This document shows, piece by piece, positions 43,986-56,499 of a DNA stretch of 64,000 nucleotides; within the stretch, counting starts at the first letter, position 1; each line of letters opens with the position of its first letter. Made by a program: the position numbers and the translations under genes. Source of the stretch: Siphonodentalium dalli (Eukaryota > Mollusca > Scaphopoda > Gadilida > Siphonodentaliidae); NCBI GenBank assembly GCA_032622095.1, contig CP136069.1, forward strand, positions 19,605,326 to 19,669,325, in the 5' to 3' direction. The notes beneath the pieces are model-generated. The model was given only the letters and a program-made list of their open reading frames with translations. It was not told where the DNA came from and ran no database searches.

Positions 43986-44819
43986 ATATAGGAATTATCT
44001 CATGAGTGATGACAACAAAATGCCACGAGTGGAAATTAATTATTTTTTTCATTACGAATGAGGTAATTACCATAACCAACCAAAAAGTGTAGATGTTCTG
44101 TTTATTATATGCTCCGCTCAGTTGGCCCATATCTCAACTCGAAAGGGGAGTAGAAAGTGCAAATGTGTATACCCAAGCAGAGCCATGGTAATAGTTCCAT
44201 TTTTTCAGACAGATTGGTTGAGGGATAAAGGGGCTAAAATCATAGTATTTTTAACCAAAAAATAATTACATGTTAAACCTGAACGAAGTAATTCTAGTCG
44301 CGACGTCAACTCATATAGTACCGAATTACTTTAAATGTTTAGCTCGGATGGATACGAATAAGATATCGATATCTCACTGGAGGAATATCGGTTTTTATCT
44401 GTTGCAAAATTAATACTATTTCATAGCTTAGCATGTAATCACAGTTTGTCTGACAGTTTATGCGCGAAACGAGTTCGCGTCCCCATAACAATGTCAAAAC
44501 AGCATGCGTCCATACTCCATGGAACACAAGCAGATCAACATCCGTTTCTTAAATATATCGCAAGAATTCAGTTTGATGGAATTCAATTTGAACTGGGAGA
44601 AAGTTATTTACTATACTAAAGCAATGTGTTAAAGGTTATGCGGCCGCATAATGGCATTGTGGCGTTAGTTTGAATACTATTTACACAGTACATAGCCTAA
44701 TAATATACAAAGGTTCAGTACTTTATTGATCGCTTCATATAAGTTCGAAAGTTGGAAACTGAAACACTTATATACATGCATAATTATTTGAAGTTTGTTG
44801 GAATCGTTTACGTGTTTAA

Positions 44820-45046
44820 CCCTTTCAGTGCCAAGTCCAATTTTTGTATCAACCCATATTTCCTTGATCATTTTTCAAAGTTATTGATTATAATAATGTG
44901 ATACATTGATGGAAAGAGCTCTTAGGGAAAGAGCTCTAAGAGCTCTTTCCATCAATGTATCACATTATTATAATCAATAAATTTGAAAAAATGATCAAGG
45001 AAATATGGGTACGTTGATACAAAAATCGGACTTGGCACTGAAATGG
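44820..45046. mobile_element. 227-bp palindromic piggyBac-like MITE
   Basis: CCCTTTCAGTGCCAAGTCCA at the left pairs with GGACTTGGCACTGAAATGG at the right. It is flanked by TTAA at 44816-44819 and 45047-45050. Nearly the whole element is one palindrome, with GAGCTCTTTCCATCAATGTA forming the centre. TTAA duplication and CCC ends suggest a piggyBac-type origin. Confidence 0.8.
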
Positions 45047-45050
45047 TTAA

Positions 45051-45410
45051 AGTGGCGTGAAACACTCGGGTTGGGTGATCAAATCCAAATGGAGAATAAT
45101 CTTGTTCAAAGTGGTATTTTTTTTTTTAAATAGTATATTCAAATTGACAACACACATCGTCATTCTTATATATTAATTAAATGAAGTGACTCTCGATGGC
45201 GAACTCGTTTTCGCTAGTTTTTCGCCGATAGATGTGTCCCGAATCGAGTAGTAACTATTTACAATTGAGCGTAGTTCTGACGATGTTTTCTATGGAGTGG
45301 TACGGTCGATTTGCTTCCAAATTTACGGCGATGTTAATTGAATGTTACATTCCTCCAGTGCCTGAATACTAACTTATCCGTTTCACGCACCCTAACAAGT
45401 ACATGCTATG
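45051..45410 (-). mobile_element. GTGAAAC-end element, reversed copy
   Basis: Begins GTGGCGTGAAACACTCGGGT directly after the palindromic MITE and ends with CGTTTCACGCACCCTAACAA. It shares TTGCTTCCAAATTTACGGCG-type sequence with the other copies. Confidence 0.7.
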
Positions 45411-46587
45411 TCTTTAAACTGTGACACAATCATGTTGGCCCGTTGGAATTGAGTGTCATTTTAACGTACAAATAGCATTTATACGTGTACACATATCACG
45501 ATTTGACGAATTTTATTGGTGTAGGAAAGACCACACAGAGGCTTAGTTTTGCAAAGAAATCACACCTTGGTCATGCAAAGCTTCGAGATTCGAAGCTGCT
45601 GATTCGATTTGATTCCCAGTGCACTAAATTCACACCATCTGTCGTGAAAAACACAGGCATCAAATGTGCAACCCAGACACGTGCCCAGATGTAGAAATAA
45701 GCTTGTCTTGCGTTTGCATGGTTTACCAAGCTGTGCTTATATTCATGATGTCGGGAATCGAAGCAGCTTCGCCGTCGCTGTGTGGGTTATGTATACGACG
45801 ATTTAAAACTTTGTGACCCTGAGCTCCATGCAGAGTTCGGTCCCTTACGCAGGACTTACCGCTGCTAGAACCTACACATAAAGTGAAGAAATTGCATATT
45901 TATTTATTTGAGACTTTTGTAGGTGACAATTCATTCTGCATTATTCTGAGAAACTGAATTGTCCATATTCATTTGAAAATTGTTCAGATCAAGCCAGAAT
46001 GAATTATAACTGATAAAACACTCCAATACAAAATGTCAGATTTAATTAAGAAAATACACATGCCGGCAGCGGTCAGACATAGCGTAGCGTGGGGACTTAA
46101 TTCTGATTTGCAGCTTGCCCCTGCGAATGGGCCATAATGGATCTTTACTTACAACATTTAATGAACATTGAGTCGCTTACAAGAAAACATATTTTCAATT
46201 ATGAGATAATTTGCATACGCCATGGAGACCGACTCAAGTGGTTATTGACAAGTCAGCATTATTCGTGATAGAAATTCATGAACTATACAGCTGAACTATA
46301 TTATATAAATATGTATTTCGTTACAGAATCAGGCGGACCAACGACGGTGATAGTGACATACTGAAGAAATTTCTCCCCGTCACGTGATCACCAACACAAC
46401 TACAAAACACCAAAGACTGCGCTGTGTCGTGAATAGGCATATCTGCGAGCTCATGCAGCTGTCAAGACTTACCCGTTATTCAAATGCGCATTGGACAAGA
46501 CAATGTCACAGGGCACTGGAAGAGTACTAGACTATTATGGTTGAATTGCATCGTAATCCTCTTGAGCGTGTTCAGATGTCGTCATTA
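45411..46587. other. Intergenic DNA with scattered repeat fragments
   Basis: The part at 45780-45870 (CATGCAGAGTTCGGTCCCTT, ACCGCTGCTA) recurs in altered form at 54360-54420 and 59360-59420. The part at 45925-46050 (CAATTCATTCTGCATTATTC, GATCAAGCCAGAATGAATT) recurs at 22090-22250 (reversed) and 54450-54560. No gene was seen. Confidence 0.45.
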
Positions 46588-46955
46588 GAGACCTTTCGCA
46601 AAAATCACGATTACGGATAGGATATATTGCCCTCGTAAGGTTGACACCATCACAATTTACCTACAATGGCTAATTGTTGAGACGGCATATGCCCCACTAT
46701 ACTCAGTTACACATATATTTGATGGAAAAAGAAATGTGTGTCGCTTTCAGATCCCATGTTCTTATCCGTGTGCAATACACCACCCGGGTAATGTTAGAGC
46801 GTCCCCAAGCAGGGCCGATGGCACATTCTTGACACATCTGCATGTAACTAAACTGCTTGGGGTATATTTCCCGTGCATAAAGATCGAATTTTGGCCGTGT
46901 ACTGGCAGGATATTTCCGCATCCGTAATCGTATTCGTGATTTTGCAAAAGGTCTC
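46588..46955. mobile_element. GAGACCTTTCGC-end MITE, uninterrupted copy
   Basis: Starts GAGACCTTTCGCAAAAATCA and ends GTGATTTTGCAAAAGGTCTC, with ATTACGGAT/ATCCGTAATCG extending the inverted ends. The flanks CATTA and TATTA may be a slightly altered 5-bp duplication. Overlapping ORFs on both strands follow from the inverted repeats. Confidence 0.78.
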
Positions 46956-47132
46956 TATTATACAGTTGTATGGACTCGGATCTTTGAGCGGGTTCGTCTT
47001 TCGTCATTATACAGTTGTATGGACTGAGCTTACACAGTCTGTTCAACGGAAAAGTAAACCACACCATTTCATGCGGATCCCACAATACATCACGAACTTC
47101 GACATTCATCGTGTATTTTATTCCGTGTTCTT

Positions 47133-47435
47133 AAAGGTACTCAATCCGATTCGATGGTCCCCATATTAGCAATAAATATATATCAGAATCGATTAATTGC
47201 CCAAAAATAATGCTAACCACAATCAACTGTAACAATAAAATTGCACAAAACGTGTTATTTATCAGCATTTTGTTCGACGAAATTTGGCCGACTTGTCAAA
47301 TATCAAAACACCAAAAGCCACTTGAATTTAGTACCATCTTCAACCGAAAATGGATTCTTCGACTCTAATAAAATATTTTTTTTACCCCCGAAACCAAAGA
47401 AATAGTAACTTAGGATAGTTAATTCGTTAATTCGG
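47133..47435 (+). mobile_element. ACTCAATCCGATT-family MITE, right end truncated
   Basis: Starts AAAGGTACTCAATCCGATTC and shares ATATCAGAATCGATTAATTG and GTGTTATTTATCAGCATTTT. The right terminal repeat is not recognisable. Confidence 0.65.
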
Positions 47436-49338
47436 ATTGTGCATCTTTAAGTGTTCGTGCGAATTGCAGTCTACCAAGACGTGATCAACGCGCGACGCTT
47501 TGAACACCGACAACAGACCATAACAGACCGGGAACAACTTAGAGGTTTAGAATTCTCACTCCCCTGTATATATATATTTCAACACTGAGAACAGATCCAG
47601 AAAAGTGTGACGTCAATCGCGGACATGACGTCAGTGTGTTCCCGGTATGTTCTTGGGCTCTTCTTCGTTTCCAATCGTTAGGCACAGATGACGTCTTGGT
47701 GTAGACTCATCCCTGGCTCATATGTGAAACACTACGGCGCTATCGCTCTGTGACGTGCCCTCCCATAATAATGACGTCCAAAGCAGAGCGATGGCAAGGT
47801 TTTATAGTCCGGGGACCAGTCATTGGTGTTGACTTGGCACTTCATGAAAATTCTGTTATTAACATGTTTTGTTTTGGGCATATTTCACCAAACGACTTGT
47901 ACATTTTATTTATAAAAGGATACTCAGAAATTATAAGCATTTTGTTTCTAAATTCCGACTCTGTTGATCTACATTCCGGATATGTGAGGGGTGCTATAAT
48001 TACGAATATACAATATGTAAGTGCAAACTGGGCTTGGATACTGTTGTTAGGATGATGGCTAATATATACAAGGCACCAATAGATTTAAAGGCCCATTTAA
48101 TTATTTTCGAGTCACAGATTGTTTTATAGTGCGGTTGATATACGGTTTTAATAAAAATATATGCCATAAGATATGATTAAATACAACAATTCATCACAAT
48201 TTGGAACGTCTCTGTCTCCGAAGTTGCCCATAGAGTAATAGAGTAATAGAGTAATAGAGTAATAGCAAACAGATGAAATCATAAAATCATTCCCCCCGCC
48301 ATTGCTCACAGAATGTAACAGAATTCAAACTATAGTTTATTGTCAATGGGAGGGGAGTAACTCTATATATAAATTGAACATAATATAATTTGTGCAGAAA
48401 CTTGAGCATATAACACCCGTCGGTACATCAACAAAAACAACATATGCCATAATACAATGTTTTGGATCTTCCTCTTTCAAATGGTATATAATATGGCATA
48501 TATTTATAAAATGTGATCTGGGGGTTCGAAAAATAAGTAGGCCTTTAAAAGACCACTTAAATTTAGAATAACCAAATTACATTTTATACAACATATTCAA
48601 TATTATATAACATTTGAATCATCTCCATAGCAATTTCTAGAAGAAATTTGGCAAAAAATATTTTTATTTGGCAAAATATTTGGCAAAAGTAATTTTCAGT
48701 TCAGCGCGGACCCTGGACCCAAAGCAGCCACCTCCCTGATTTAGAATTTTCTAAGTGGTACATCAGGCTTTCTAATTGTTGAACATTCCCACCTGACACC
48801 TTTCAGGTTTGAAATCTTCACCTGTTGGCTATTTCAGTCCCAAACTTTGGCCGGAAAATATTGAGTTAATTACCAGGAGAAATTCCATAATTGTACACGA
48901 CGCAAAGCAAATTCCCTCACAAAGTCACACAAATCATGAAATTTAGAGTTGGGACCTTCACCTACAGTGAAGTACATTATTAAGGAACAGATCACAACAA
49001 AGAAATATATTCCCCTCGTTATTATTCGACTTTGTAAGGTTCCATGTCAAAACTTCTAAAAGTTCCCAGGTTTTGTTCTGGTGGAATATGATCTCTACGG
49101 GCGTTAGCCAGAGTAGAGATTCATGGTATGATCTACAAACCTACACGTTATTAATATCGACTCAATGTGTAGCAAAAATTGTCCACGCTGCGACCACCGA
49201 TCATGGGATGGTATAGTCACGTCTGTGGTTAAGTCCTGTTATGCTGATCTCTGGAACACTTCTGTTATTAGTGAAAACCAAACGCGAAAGTTGCGTACCA
49301 CCCACAAGGACTCGCTAACCACAATGCCATGGAGTATC
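47436..49338. other. Intergenic DNA, no gene supported
   Basis: A 101-codon frame at 47750-48055 is open but has no domain, splice or start support. A 9-bp repeat AGAGTAATA runs about four times at 48231-48264. A trace of the 37-39 kb repeat lies at 48770-48850 (CACCTGACACC-type and ATTTCAGTCC). The remainder is AT-rich. Confidence 0.4.
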
Positions 49339-50417
49339 TGGAAGTACCATCCATAACGATCAGCTAACCACATGGATTAACTGGAAGTACCAGACATAAC
49401 GACCCGCTAACCACATGGATAAACTGGAGGTACCATCCATAACGACCCGCTAACCACATGGATTAACTGGAAGTACCATCCATAACGACCCACTAACCAC
49501 ATGGATTAACTGGAAGTACCATCCATAACGACCCGCTAACCACATGGATTAACTGGAAGTACCATCCATAACGACCCGCTAACCACATGGATTAACTGGA
49601 AGTACCATCCATATCGACCCGCTAACCACATGGAGTATCTGGAAGTACCATCCATAACGACCCGCTAACCACATGGATTAACTGGAAGTACCATCCATAA
49701 CGACCCGATAACCACATGGATTAACTGGGAGTACCATCCATAACGACCCGCTAACCACATGGATTAACTGGAAGTACCATCCGTAACGACCCGCTAACCA
49801 CATGGAGTATCTGGAAGTACCAGCCATAACGACCCGCTTACCACATGGAGTATCTGGAAGTACCAGCCATAACGACCCGCTAACCACATGGAGTATCTGG
49901 AAGTACCAGCCATAACGACCCGCTAACCACATGGATTAACTGGAAGTACCATCCATAACGACCAGCTAACCACATGGATTAACTGGAAGTACCATCCATA
50001 ACGATCCGCTAACCACATGGATTAACTGGAAGTACCATACATAACGACCAGCTAACCACATGGATTAACTGGAAGTACCATCCATATCGACCCGCTAACC
50101 ACATGGATTAACTGGAAGTACCATCCATAACGACCCGCTAACCACATGGATTAACTGGAAGTACCATCCATAACGACCCGCTAACCACATGGATTAACTG
50201 GAAGTACCATCCATAACGACCCGCTAACCACATGGATTAACTGGAAGTACCATCCATAACGACCCGCTAACCACATGGATTAACTGGAAGTACCATCCAT
50301 ATCGACCCGCTAACCACATGGATTAACTGGAAGTACCATCCATAACGACCCGCTAACCACATGGATTAACTGGAAGTACCACCCATAACGACCCGCTAAC
50401 CACATGGATTAACTTGA
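49339..50417 (+). repeat. 43-bp minisatellite, about 25 copies
   Basis: The unit is CTGGAAGTACCATCCATAAC, GACCCGCTAACCACATGGAT, TAA. A variant with GAGTATCTGG and CAGCCATAAC clusters at 49795-49930. Units are mostly over 95% alike, so expansion was recent. The antisense ORF of 84 codons is an artefact of three units being a multiple of three. Confidence 0.95.
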
Positions 50418-51639
50418 AGTTATCGCCCTTATACACCGAAAGGACTGATAAACTTAGTCTATTGCCGTTGAACAGAACACTGTTTAAAACAAATACCATT
50501 TGGAACTCATGTGGACTTTCATTCCGTAATCTGATTGAACACATAACTAATGCACGCAACGGATGGATCTCACAATTGTGGGTGCACTGTTTCTGATATT
50601 GGTTTAATTATGCTAACTTTCAAAAACATTGACCAATAAATGAAGTAATATAAGCTCGGACAAAATTAGAGGGTTTTAACATATTTTAAAGTGAAAAGGG
50701 GAAATTACCCCCACTAAAAAGTCGTACATACGTCATAATCGCAGGTGCACAGGTTCCCATGGGACTAAATATATGTACCAAGTTAAATAAAAAAAATGAC
50801 TGAAACGAAGGAATACAAACTCGGACAATGTTGCGTCCACAGCTAAATGGTTGGACAGACTGCCAGACGGACGGACGGATGGACAGACAACTGATTCCAA
50901 TATATCCCACTCAAGCGAATCCCATTATCCCGTTGACTGCATAAATCGTTAGTAGGTCATTCGTTTTTTAGAAGATTGGATTATTCCTCTTTGCTAAACG
51001 CCGGACACAAAACTTTACGCGAGTCATGTGACACTGGTTGGCAATGGTAACACACGGTACAATTTACAAAAATGTGTGTCTAAACCTGGCTGATATCTCT
51101 GATTGAATATGTGGTATGATGTGCCAATAAGCGAGATATAAAATATAATCTACACATCTATGTTTACATTAGTTAGTAAGAGCTTAACTTTGTCCCAGGT
51201 CCCATTATGCTCACAATCAACATGTCTCCACAGTCTATCGCACTGTAAATATACCTTTCTGGTGATTTATCATGATCGATGAATGGTTTGGCAAATTAAT
51301 TGACACTAAATTGTTTAATGTAACAGCGACGCTTTGGTATCAATAGTGGATTTCGTGCCTTATGAATAGAGTCAGAATATATAGCACTCAACAGACAAAT
51401 AAATTATGGGAATATCACTGGGATACTTATAGTGATTTATGAGAGTGAACCATATGAACAGCCCTTGAGGATTGGTTACGCCGCTGCTGGTGATACATGT
51501 ATAAGGAATTAGGTGAGTAATAATGTCGACAACTTTACATTATTATTATTAGGCCGCGTTCACTCACTGGCATATTTGATTTGTATTGTTTAGGAGGAAT
51601 TTCGTCACAGAAAACCATATCGTGCCAAAATATGAACGG
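50418..51639. other. Intergenic DNA, no gene seen
   Basis: A degenerate GGACGGACGGATGGACAGAC run lies at about 50866-50890. Otherwise there is only AT-rich sequence with short frames. Confidence 0.35.
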
Positions 51640-52066
51640 CAACATGAATGAATAAATGAATGAATCTTCACTATAGCTAATACATGTAACGGTGAATCTT
51701 CACTATAGCTAATACATGTAACGTTAAATGAATGAATCTTCACTATAGCTAATACATGTAACGGTGCTATAGCTAATACATGTAACGGTGCTATAGCTAA
51801 TACATGTAACGGTGAATGAATCTTCACTATAGCTAATACATGTAACGGTGAATCTTCACTATAGCTAATACATGTAACGGTGAATCTTCACTATAACTAA
51901 TACATGTAACGGTGCTATAAATGAATGAATCTTCACTAGGCCCTATAGCTAATACATGTAACGGTGCCTTCACTATAGCTAATACATGTAACGGTGCCTT
52001 CACTATAGCTAATACATGTAACGGTGCCTTCACTATAGCTAATACATGTAACGGTGCTAATTATTG
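51640..52066 (+). repeat. Irregular minisatellite built on GCTAATACATGTAACGGTG
   Basis: The core CTATAGCTAATACATGTAAC plus GGTG recurs about 13 times. It is separated by variable linkers (GAATCTTCA, AATGAATGAATCTTCA, CCTTCA or none), so unit length shifts between about 24 and 45 bp. Confidence 0.9.
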
Positions 52067-52920
52067 CCTTCAATTACCTGCATAATTGATTCTTTCGAGA
52101 CAGTTGAATGTTATTTATAGGCAATGTTTAATGGGATCATTACAGGTTACACTAAACTAATTATTTCCCAAAGGCGACAATGTTAGGGTTAAGCGCATGC
52201 ACACGATTCATTACGGTACTGCGCCAAACTTGAGAGATATTTTGGCGTTTAGAACACCATATAAGTTGTCAAAAACGAAATGGTGCCTTATTATACTTAT
52301 TCCTGGAAATAAATTGGCATTTCCATAACTACCCATTTTTGTGCACACAATTTCAGTATATATTATGATATTGCAAATAAGGTTATGGCGTGGCTGTGAA
52401 ATGTCACAAGTGATTGTATGGCATCAATTCCCCCAACAGACTATTGACGGCTAAATTCTGGCAGATGTCGGTTGTTCAATCACTTTTATATTTACATCTT
52501 ACATTTCGCGTATTAAACGGTGTGGAAGGCGAATTTTATAGTTAGTATCATTCCGAGTATACCTGTATATAGCGTACCATAACACGTTGCATGTCGGAAT
52601 CCATAAGTTGAACCCATGTGGTATCTTCTGCGCGTACGTGTCTATCTGTTGTCTGCATATGTGTCCTGAGCATCCCTCCAGATGAATAATAGACTATTCC
52701 AATGTATCCTGTTATAACTGAATGGGATAATCCATTTGGGAAAGAAGGGCTATCAATATAGCATTAATTTGTGAAAATGAAAATAAAATTATTTTCGTTT
52801 CTTATATTTTTAAGCGTAGCTTAATATTTACGCCATGTGGGTTTTCCATATAAATATTTGATTTAAATCAAGAGCGGTGTAAAACTGAATTCCCTAAACG
52901 TTTATTGATATTATTCTATT
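52067..52920. other. Intergenic DNA upstream of gene D
   Basis: No gene was seen. The part at 52640-52760 is shared in diverged form with 15360-15470. The promoter and first exon of gene D may lie here but could not be placed. Confidence 0.35.
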
Positions 52921-53000
52921 TTGCTTTGTATCAGATAACCTGCTTTGTATCAGATAACCTGCTTTGTATCAGATAACCTGCTTTGTATCAGATAATCTGA
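52921..53000 (+). repeat. 19-bp tandem repeat, four copies, just before gene D
   Basis: GCTTTGTATCAGATAACCT repeats four times with almost no change and ends 22 bp before the gene D splice acceptor. In the model given here it lies in the intron, where it could influence branch-point choice. Confidence 0.9.
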
Positions 53001-53008
53001 TTTGATAA

Positions 53009-53022
53009 AATTCATTTGACAG
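53009..53022 (+). promoter_or_regulatory. Splice acceptor before the start of gene D
   Basis: AAATTCATTTGACAG-type sequence ends at 53022. The exon then opens with ATGCATGGGATC, giving two overlapping ATGs (53023 and 53027) in different frames. The second is taken as the start because its frame is longer and begins with a myristoylation signature. Confidence 0.5.
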
Positions 53023-53026
53023 ATGC

Positions 53027-53461
53027 ATGGGATCTTTATTCTCCAAATCAGACAAAAAGAAGAAAAAGACCCACACCGGACTTCCTCCTGGAGTTGTGAA
53101 CGCTCACCGAGATCAGGAGTCTCCAACACCGAGAGAAAATGGAGAAGATGGTCACCAGGATTCCAAACATTCCTACGAGAATCTGTTATATCTACGTCAT
53201 CTGGAGGAGATAAGTCCTTATAACAGGTGGCAGAGGTACAAACAACTCAATAAAATTGCGTCAGTTTTCAGCAGACATGACAATGAGCGAATAGATGTCG
53301 CTACTGGACACGAGACGAAAAGAGATTCTGAGCAGACGACGCTTGTTGACAACACGGAGCTTATGTATCGTTTGCGCAGACGTCGTGACCTCCGACATGC
53401 GCTTAAAGATCCGGTTACTGCTTGGGGCTCCCAGCGATCGCCCCGTGACGTAGTTGTTTGA
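53027..53461 (+). CDS. Gene D: small basic protein with predicted N-myristoylated N terminus
   Basis: A 144-codon frame starting MGSLFSKSDKKKKK. Gly2 with Ser6 followed by a lysine cluster is the classic pattern for N-myristoylation plus electrostatic membrane binding, so the protein may attach to the inner face of the plasma membrane. Residues 50-75 (HSYENLLYLRHLEEISPYNR) and 110-125 (ELMYRLRRRRDLRHALKD) could form amphipathic helices. No known domain was recognised. The ATG context is weak at -3, and the exon begins four bases upstream at an acceptor, so an upstream coding exon is not excluded. AATAAA at 53586-53591 supports a nearby 3' end. Confidence 0.65.
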   Translation: MGSLFSKSDKKKKKTHTGLPPGVVNAHRDQESPTPRENGEDGHQDSKHSYENLLYLRHLEEISPYNRWQRYKQLNKIASVFSRHDNERIDVATGHETKRDSEQTTLVDNTELMYRLRRRRDLRHALKDPVTAWGSQRSPRDVVV

Positions 53462-53585
53462 CATTCAATGATTAACGAAGGGTTATATCGAACCAGGGAT
53501 ATTCGTGTGGTGTGAATTCAGAGACGTTGCTACATTGTAAGGAGGAGGGGGTGTGAGATGTCTCATACCAATTGTTGGGAAAACA

Positions 53586-53591
53586 AATAAA
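53586..53591 (+). terminator. Poly(A) signal for gene D
   Basis: AATAAA lies 125 nt after the gene D stop, in CAAATAAAATTTCACGG. Confidence 0.5.
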
Positions 53592-53734
53592 ATTTCACGG
53601 CTGAAACAACGGTTTGAAATTATATACTGGCAACTAGGTTGGAGTTATTCTGACCGCTCTAACCAATATTTAGTACAAATTAATTTCATTTCATATCGAG
53701 TGTTGAATATTTTATTAGATTGCCCCGAGTTTAA

Positions 53735-54177
53735 AGATGTATAATCCAGGTAGACGCCCCTCAATTACTATTTATTTGGATTCGGGGGTGAACAATATTT
53801 TATTCGAGTCGAGGAATCCACCTATCAAAGCTCAGAATTATTAGATATCAATTTTTGAAATCTAATAAATTTCACCATCGAAACATAATAGTGGCCCAGT
53901 AAAAAGTCGACGAGTCGACGGTCTTTGACCAAATTGCGGATTAAGATGGATAACTCTAAAATCAAGAGGCTTTGTGTTGATAATAAGGCCAAATTTCGTC
54001 GAACCGACATGTTGATAAATAACACATTTAGGGTAATTTTATACTATAGTTGACAGTGGTTAGCATTATTTTTGGGCAATTAATCGATTATAATAACTGA
54101 AGCGGCATTTCTAAAAATGTTGTTATTGTTGAAATCTGATTATATGGGGACCGTCGAATCGGATTGAGTACATTTAA
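53735..54177 (+). mobile_element. ACTCAATCCGATT-family MITE
   Basis: The left end is decayed. It shares GATTCGGGGGTGAACAATAT, TCGAGTCGAGGAATCCACC and GATAAATAACACATTTAGGG with other copies and ends AATCGGATTGAGTACATTTA. Confidence 0.7.
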
Positions 54178-54673
54178 ACAAATGTCAACGACAGTGAGGA
54201 CCTTTTTTGGGACACTTGAGCCAGCAGTTGGAAATTATCCATTTATGGGGGCGCAAATGCTATTTTTGCCTTGTGGATTTGGTGGTGCTATTAGAATTTC
54301 GACGTTGAGCATCCACCTCACAAAGGTGTGTTAACGCTTCCGAAATCTCAACACATTAAACAAACTTCGTGGCAGAGTTCAGTCCCTCGTTACACCGGAT
54401 TGAGCACAGCCATCAGGAAATCATACATTTTTTATTTAAAACTTGTCCGTTAAAATTCATTCTGCATTATTCTCAGACTGTCAATATTCATTTGTAAGTT
54501 GACTAGATAAAATCAGAATTAATTGTATCCGACAACCGTCTCAAATAACAAATGTAGTATAAGGTCTCCTGATGGAAGTGGTCAGTGAGAAATCATGCAG
54601 TAGCATTTCACGGAACTGTGTAATGTGTTATATTAGAGCGTTTGGACACGGGGGGCCTATTTAAAAAATACTT
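54178..54673. other. Intergenic DNA with dispersed repeat fragments
   Basis: The part at 54360-54560 is a diverged copy of the block at 45780-46050 (CGTGGCAGAGTTCAGTCCCT, AAAATTCATTCTGCATTATT). No gene was seen. Confidence 0.4.
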
Positions 54674-55158
54674 AAAGGTACTCAATCCGATAAAACTCCT
54701 CTCAATTACTATTTCAATGGCTTCGGAGGTCAAAAATATTTGATTCGAGTCGAGGAAGTCACCCATCAAAGCTCAGATTTGTTAGATATCGATTTTAGAA
54801 ATCTATTATTTTTCATTATCGGGAATTCTTTCTGGCCCAGTACGTAGTCAAAATTGCGTGATTATTACCACTTGATTTTAGAGTTATCCATCCTTGTCTG
54901 TTTGAATAGAGTTTTGGTGTAATCATCTCGAACAGGTTTCAAAATTGACGGCAATTATTAGTACTCATCTCGAGAAATTAACAACTTTCAAAAATCAATA
55001 TCTAATAACTCTGAGCTTTGTTTGATGGGTTCCTCGACTCGAATCAAATATTATTTTACCCCCAAAGCCAAATAAATAGTAATATAGGACCCTCTGATCG
55101 GATTGTTGTTGTTGGAATCTGTTGAGATGGGGACCCTCTTTACGGATTGAGTACCTTT
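54674..55158 (+). mobile_element. ACTCAATCCGATT-family MITE with internal inverted duplication
   Basis: Starts AAAGGTACTCAATCCGATAA and ends TACGGATTGAGTACCTTTA. GATTCGAGTCGAGGAAG and CATCAAAGCTCAGATTTGTT at the left reappear inverted at the right (AACTCTGAGCTTTG, GGTTCCTCGACTCGAATCAA), so two half-elements are joined head to head. Confidence 0.72.
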
Positions 55159-55439
55159 AATCGATCAACATAAGAAATACTAGGAATTCTACTTTTGAAG
55201 AGTATCGTTTCATTTAATTCCTATTTGTTTAGAAACATGATCGTTTTTGTTACTCTAGCACCATATATTCACATCAACACCAGGTAATGTCACGGGATGT
55301 TTAGGGTTGACGACAAAGTAATACTCTAGTTAAAGTCAAAATTAGACGAAATCGAATTGAGGATGAAGAATATGTCTTAAATACTAACCACATAACAGAA
55401 TATGAGCACTCATATGTAGTTTTATTACACGATCCTACC

Positions 55440-55945
55440 ATTATGCCATTCAATAAAACCATTCTATAAACAGGAAATAGTGTCAGGTGACCTCCGACTT
55501 CCGGTTTGTCGTCTGTTTACATTCCGTACGCTACGTCTCAAAATACTATGGCTTCCAATATTTTTCCAACAAGCACTAATGAATGAAGAGTTTGAAAAGT
55601 TATTTCATTAAATATACGTCATTAAAGACGTCAAAGAGTCTTTATTTATTTGGACTATTTCTTTACGCGGAAAAAAACAACAACGCATAGTTACGTGAAA
55701 CGTCAACGCGTGCCTTATAGAAGCCGATGTTAGTTTCACGTGTCATTTGTTGATTTGAGTACCTTTTATCGAGGTTTTGGATCATGTAATAAATAGCATC
55801 TACAACTCGTGACTTACTCGTCCCCAGTTTATAGCAGAACTTACAGTAAATTAGGCCTGGATCTCGCCAAAGGCTCGATCCAGACCTAATTTACTGGACT
55901 CGTGTTCTAAATTCCGCTATAAACTGGGGACTCGTTATAGATCGT
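55440..55945 (-). mobile_element. Dispersed repeat with terminal palindrome, copy 2
   Basis: Inverted copy of 1604-2065: GTCTGTTTACATTCCGTACG, AAAGAGTCTTTATTTATTTG and GTTTTGGATCATGTAATAAA, then a palindrome with CGTCCCCAGTTTATAGCAGA. The palindrome centre differs from copy 1 (AATTAGGCCTGGATCTCGCC here). Confidence 0.7.
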
Positions 55946-56161
55946 CTATATATCATATTAGACAAAGGTCAACTAGTCAACATTGTAAAATAGCTAGGTT
56001 TTGTCCTCAGAAATGAGTGTAATGTTGAAAATCTCGATCAACACGAACGACTGATACCCCCCCCCCCCCCGAGATCGTCCATCAAAAATATCCTCCAATT
56101 AATATCCTCTGGTGGTTCATGTTGATTCCCATTTCTGCACAAATAAGGATCAGACTTTACT

Positions 56162-56350
56162 CTAACCCTTTCATGACGGGAGCTGCGCTTGTGCAGCATG
56201 AAGTATCCTATATCAGTGCGTCATCATATAAATGCGAGTCTCCCATAGAGAGCCTCTCATATATCGGAGAATGCTCTGGCTTACAAGTTCAATGTGAATA
56301 TTGTTAGGCCAATGCATTATCTTATATATACATATGAGGCTCCCTAAAAG
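56162..56350 (+). mobile_element. Diverged twin-hairpin element, ACGGGAGCTG subfamily
   Basis: Starts TAACCCTTTCATGACGGGAG, then a decayed hairpin (AAATGCGAGTCTCCCATAGA, CTCATATATCGGAGAATG) and a second partial one (GCCAATGCATTATCTTATAT). It shares its end with the copy at 23521-23757. Confidence 0.6.
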
Positions 56351-56499
56351 TCATACGGAGCGCGAACCGTGTTAACTTGATGATTTGTTTACTGCTGCCA
56401 TATTTTACTTTCAACTTAGGACGTGCCCCGCAGCTTTTTCTTTCTTATTATTCTATGCCGTGACTAGGTTTCGAGAGGAGCTGTAAATGCCTTGTTAGT

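Noticed and set aside
47750-48055. A 101-codon ORF as a gene
   Set aside because: No start context, splice signal, poly(A) relation or domain; the length is plausible by chance.
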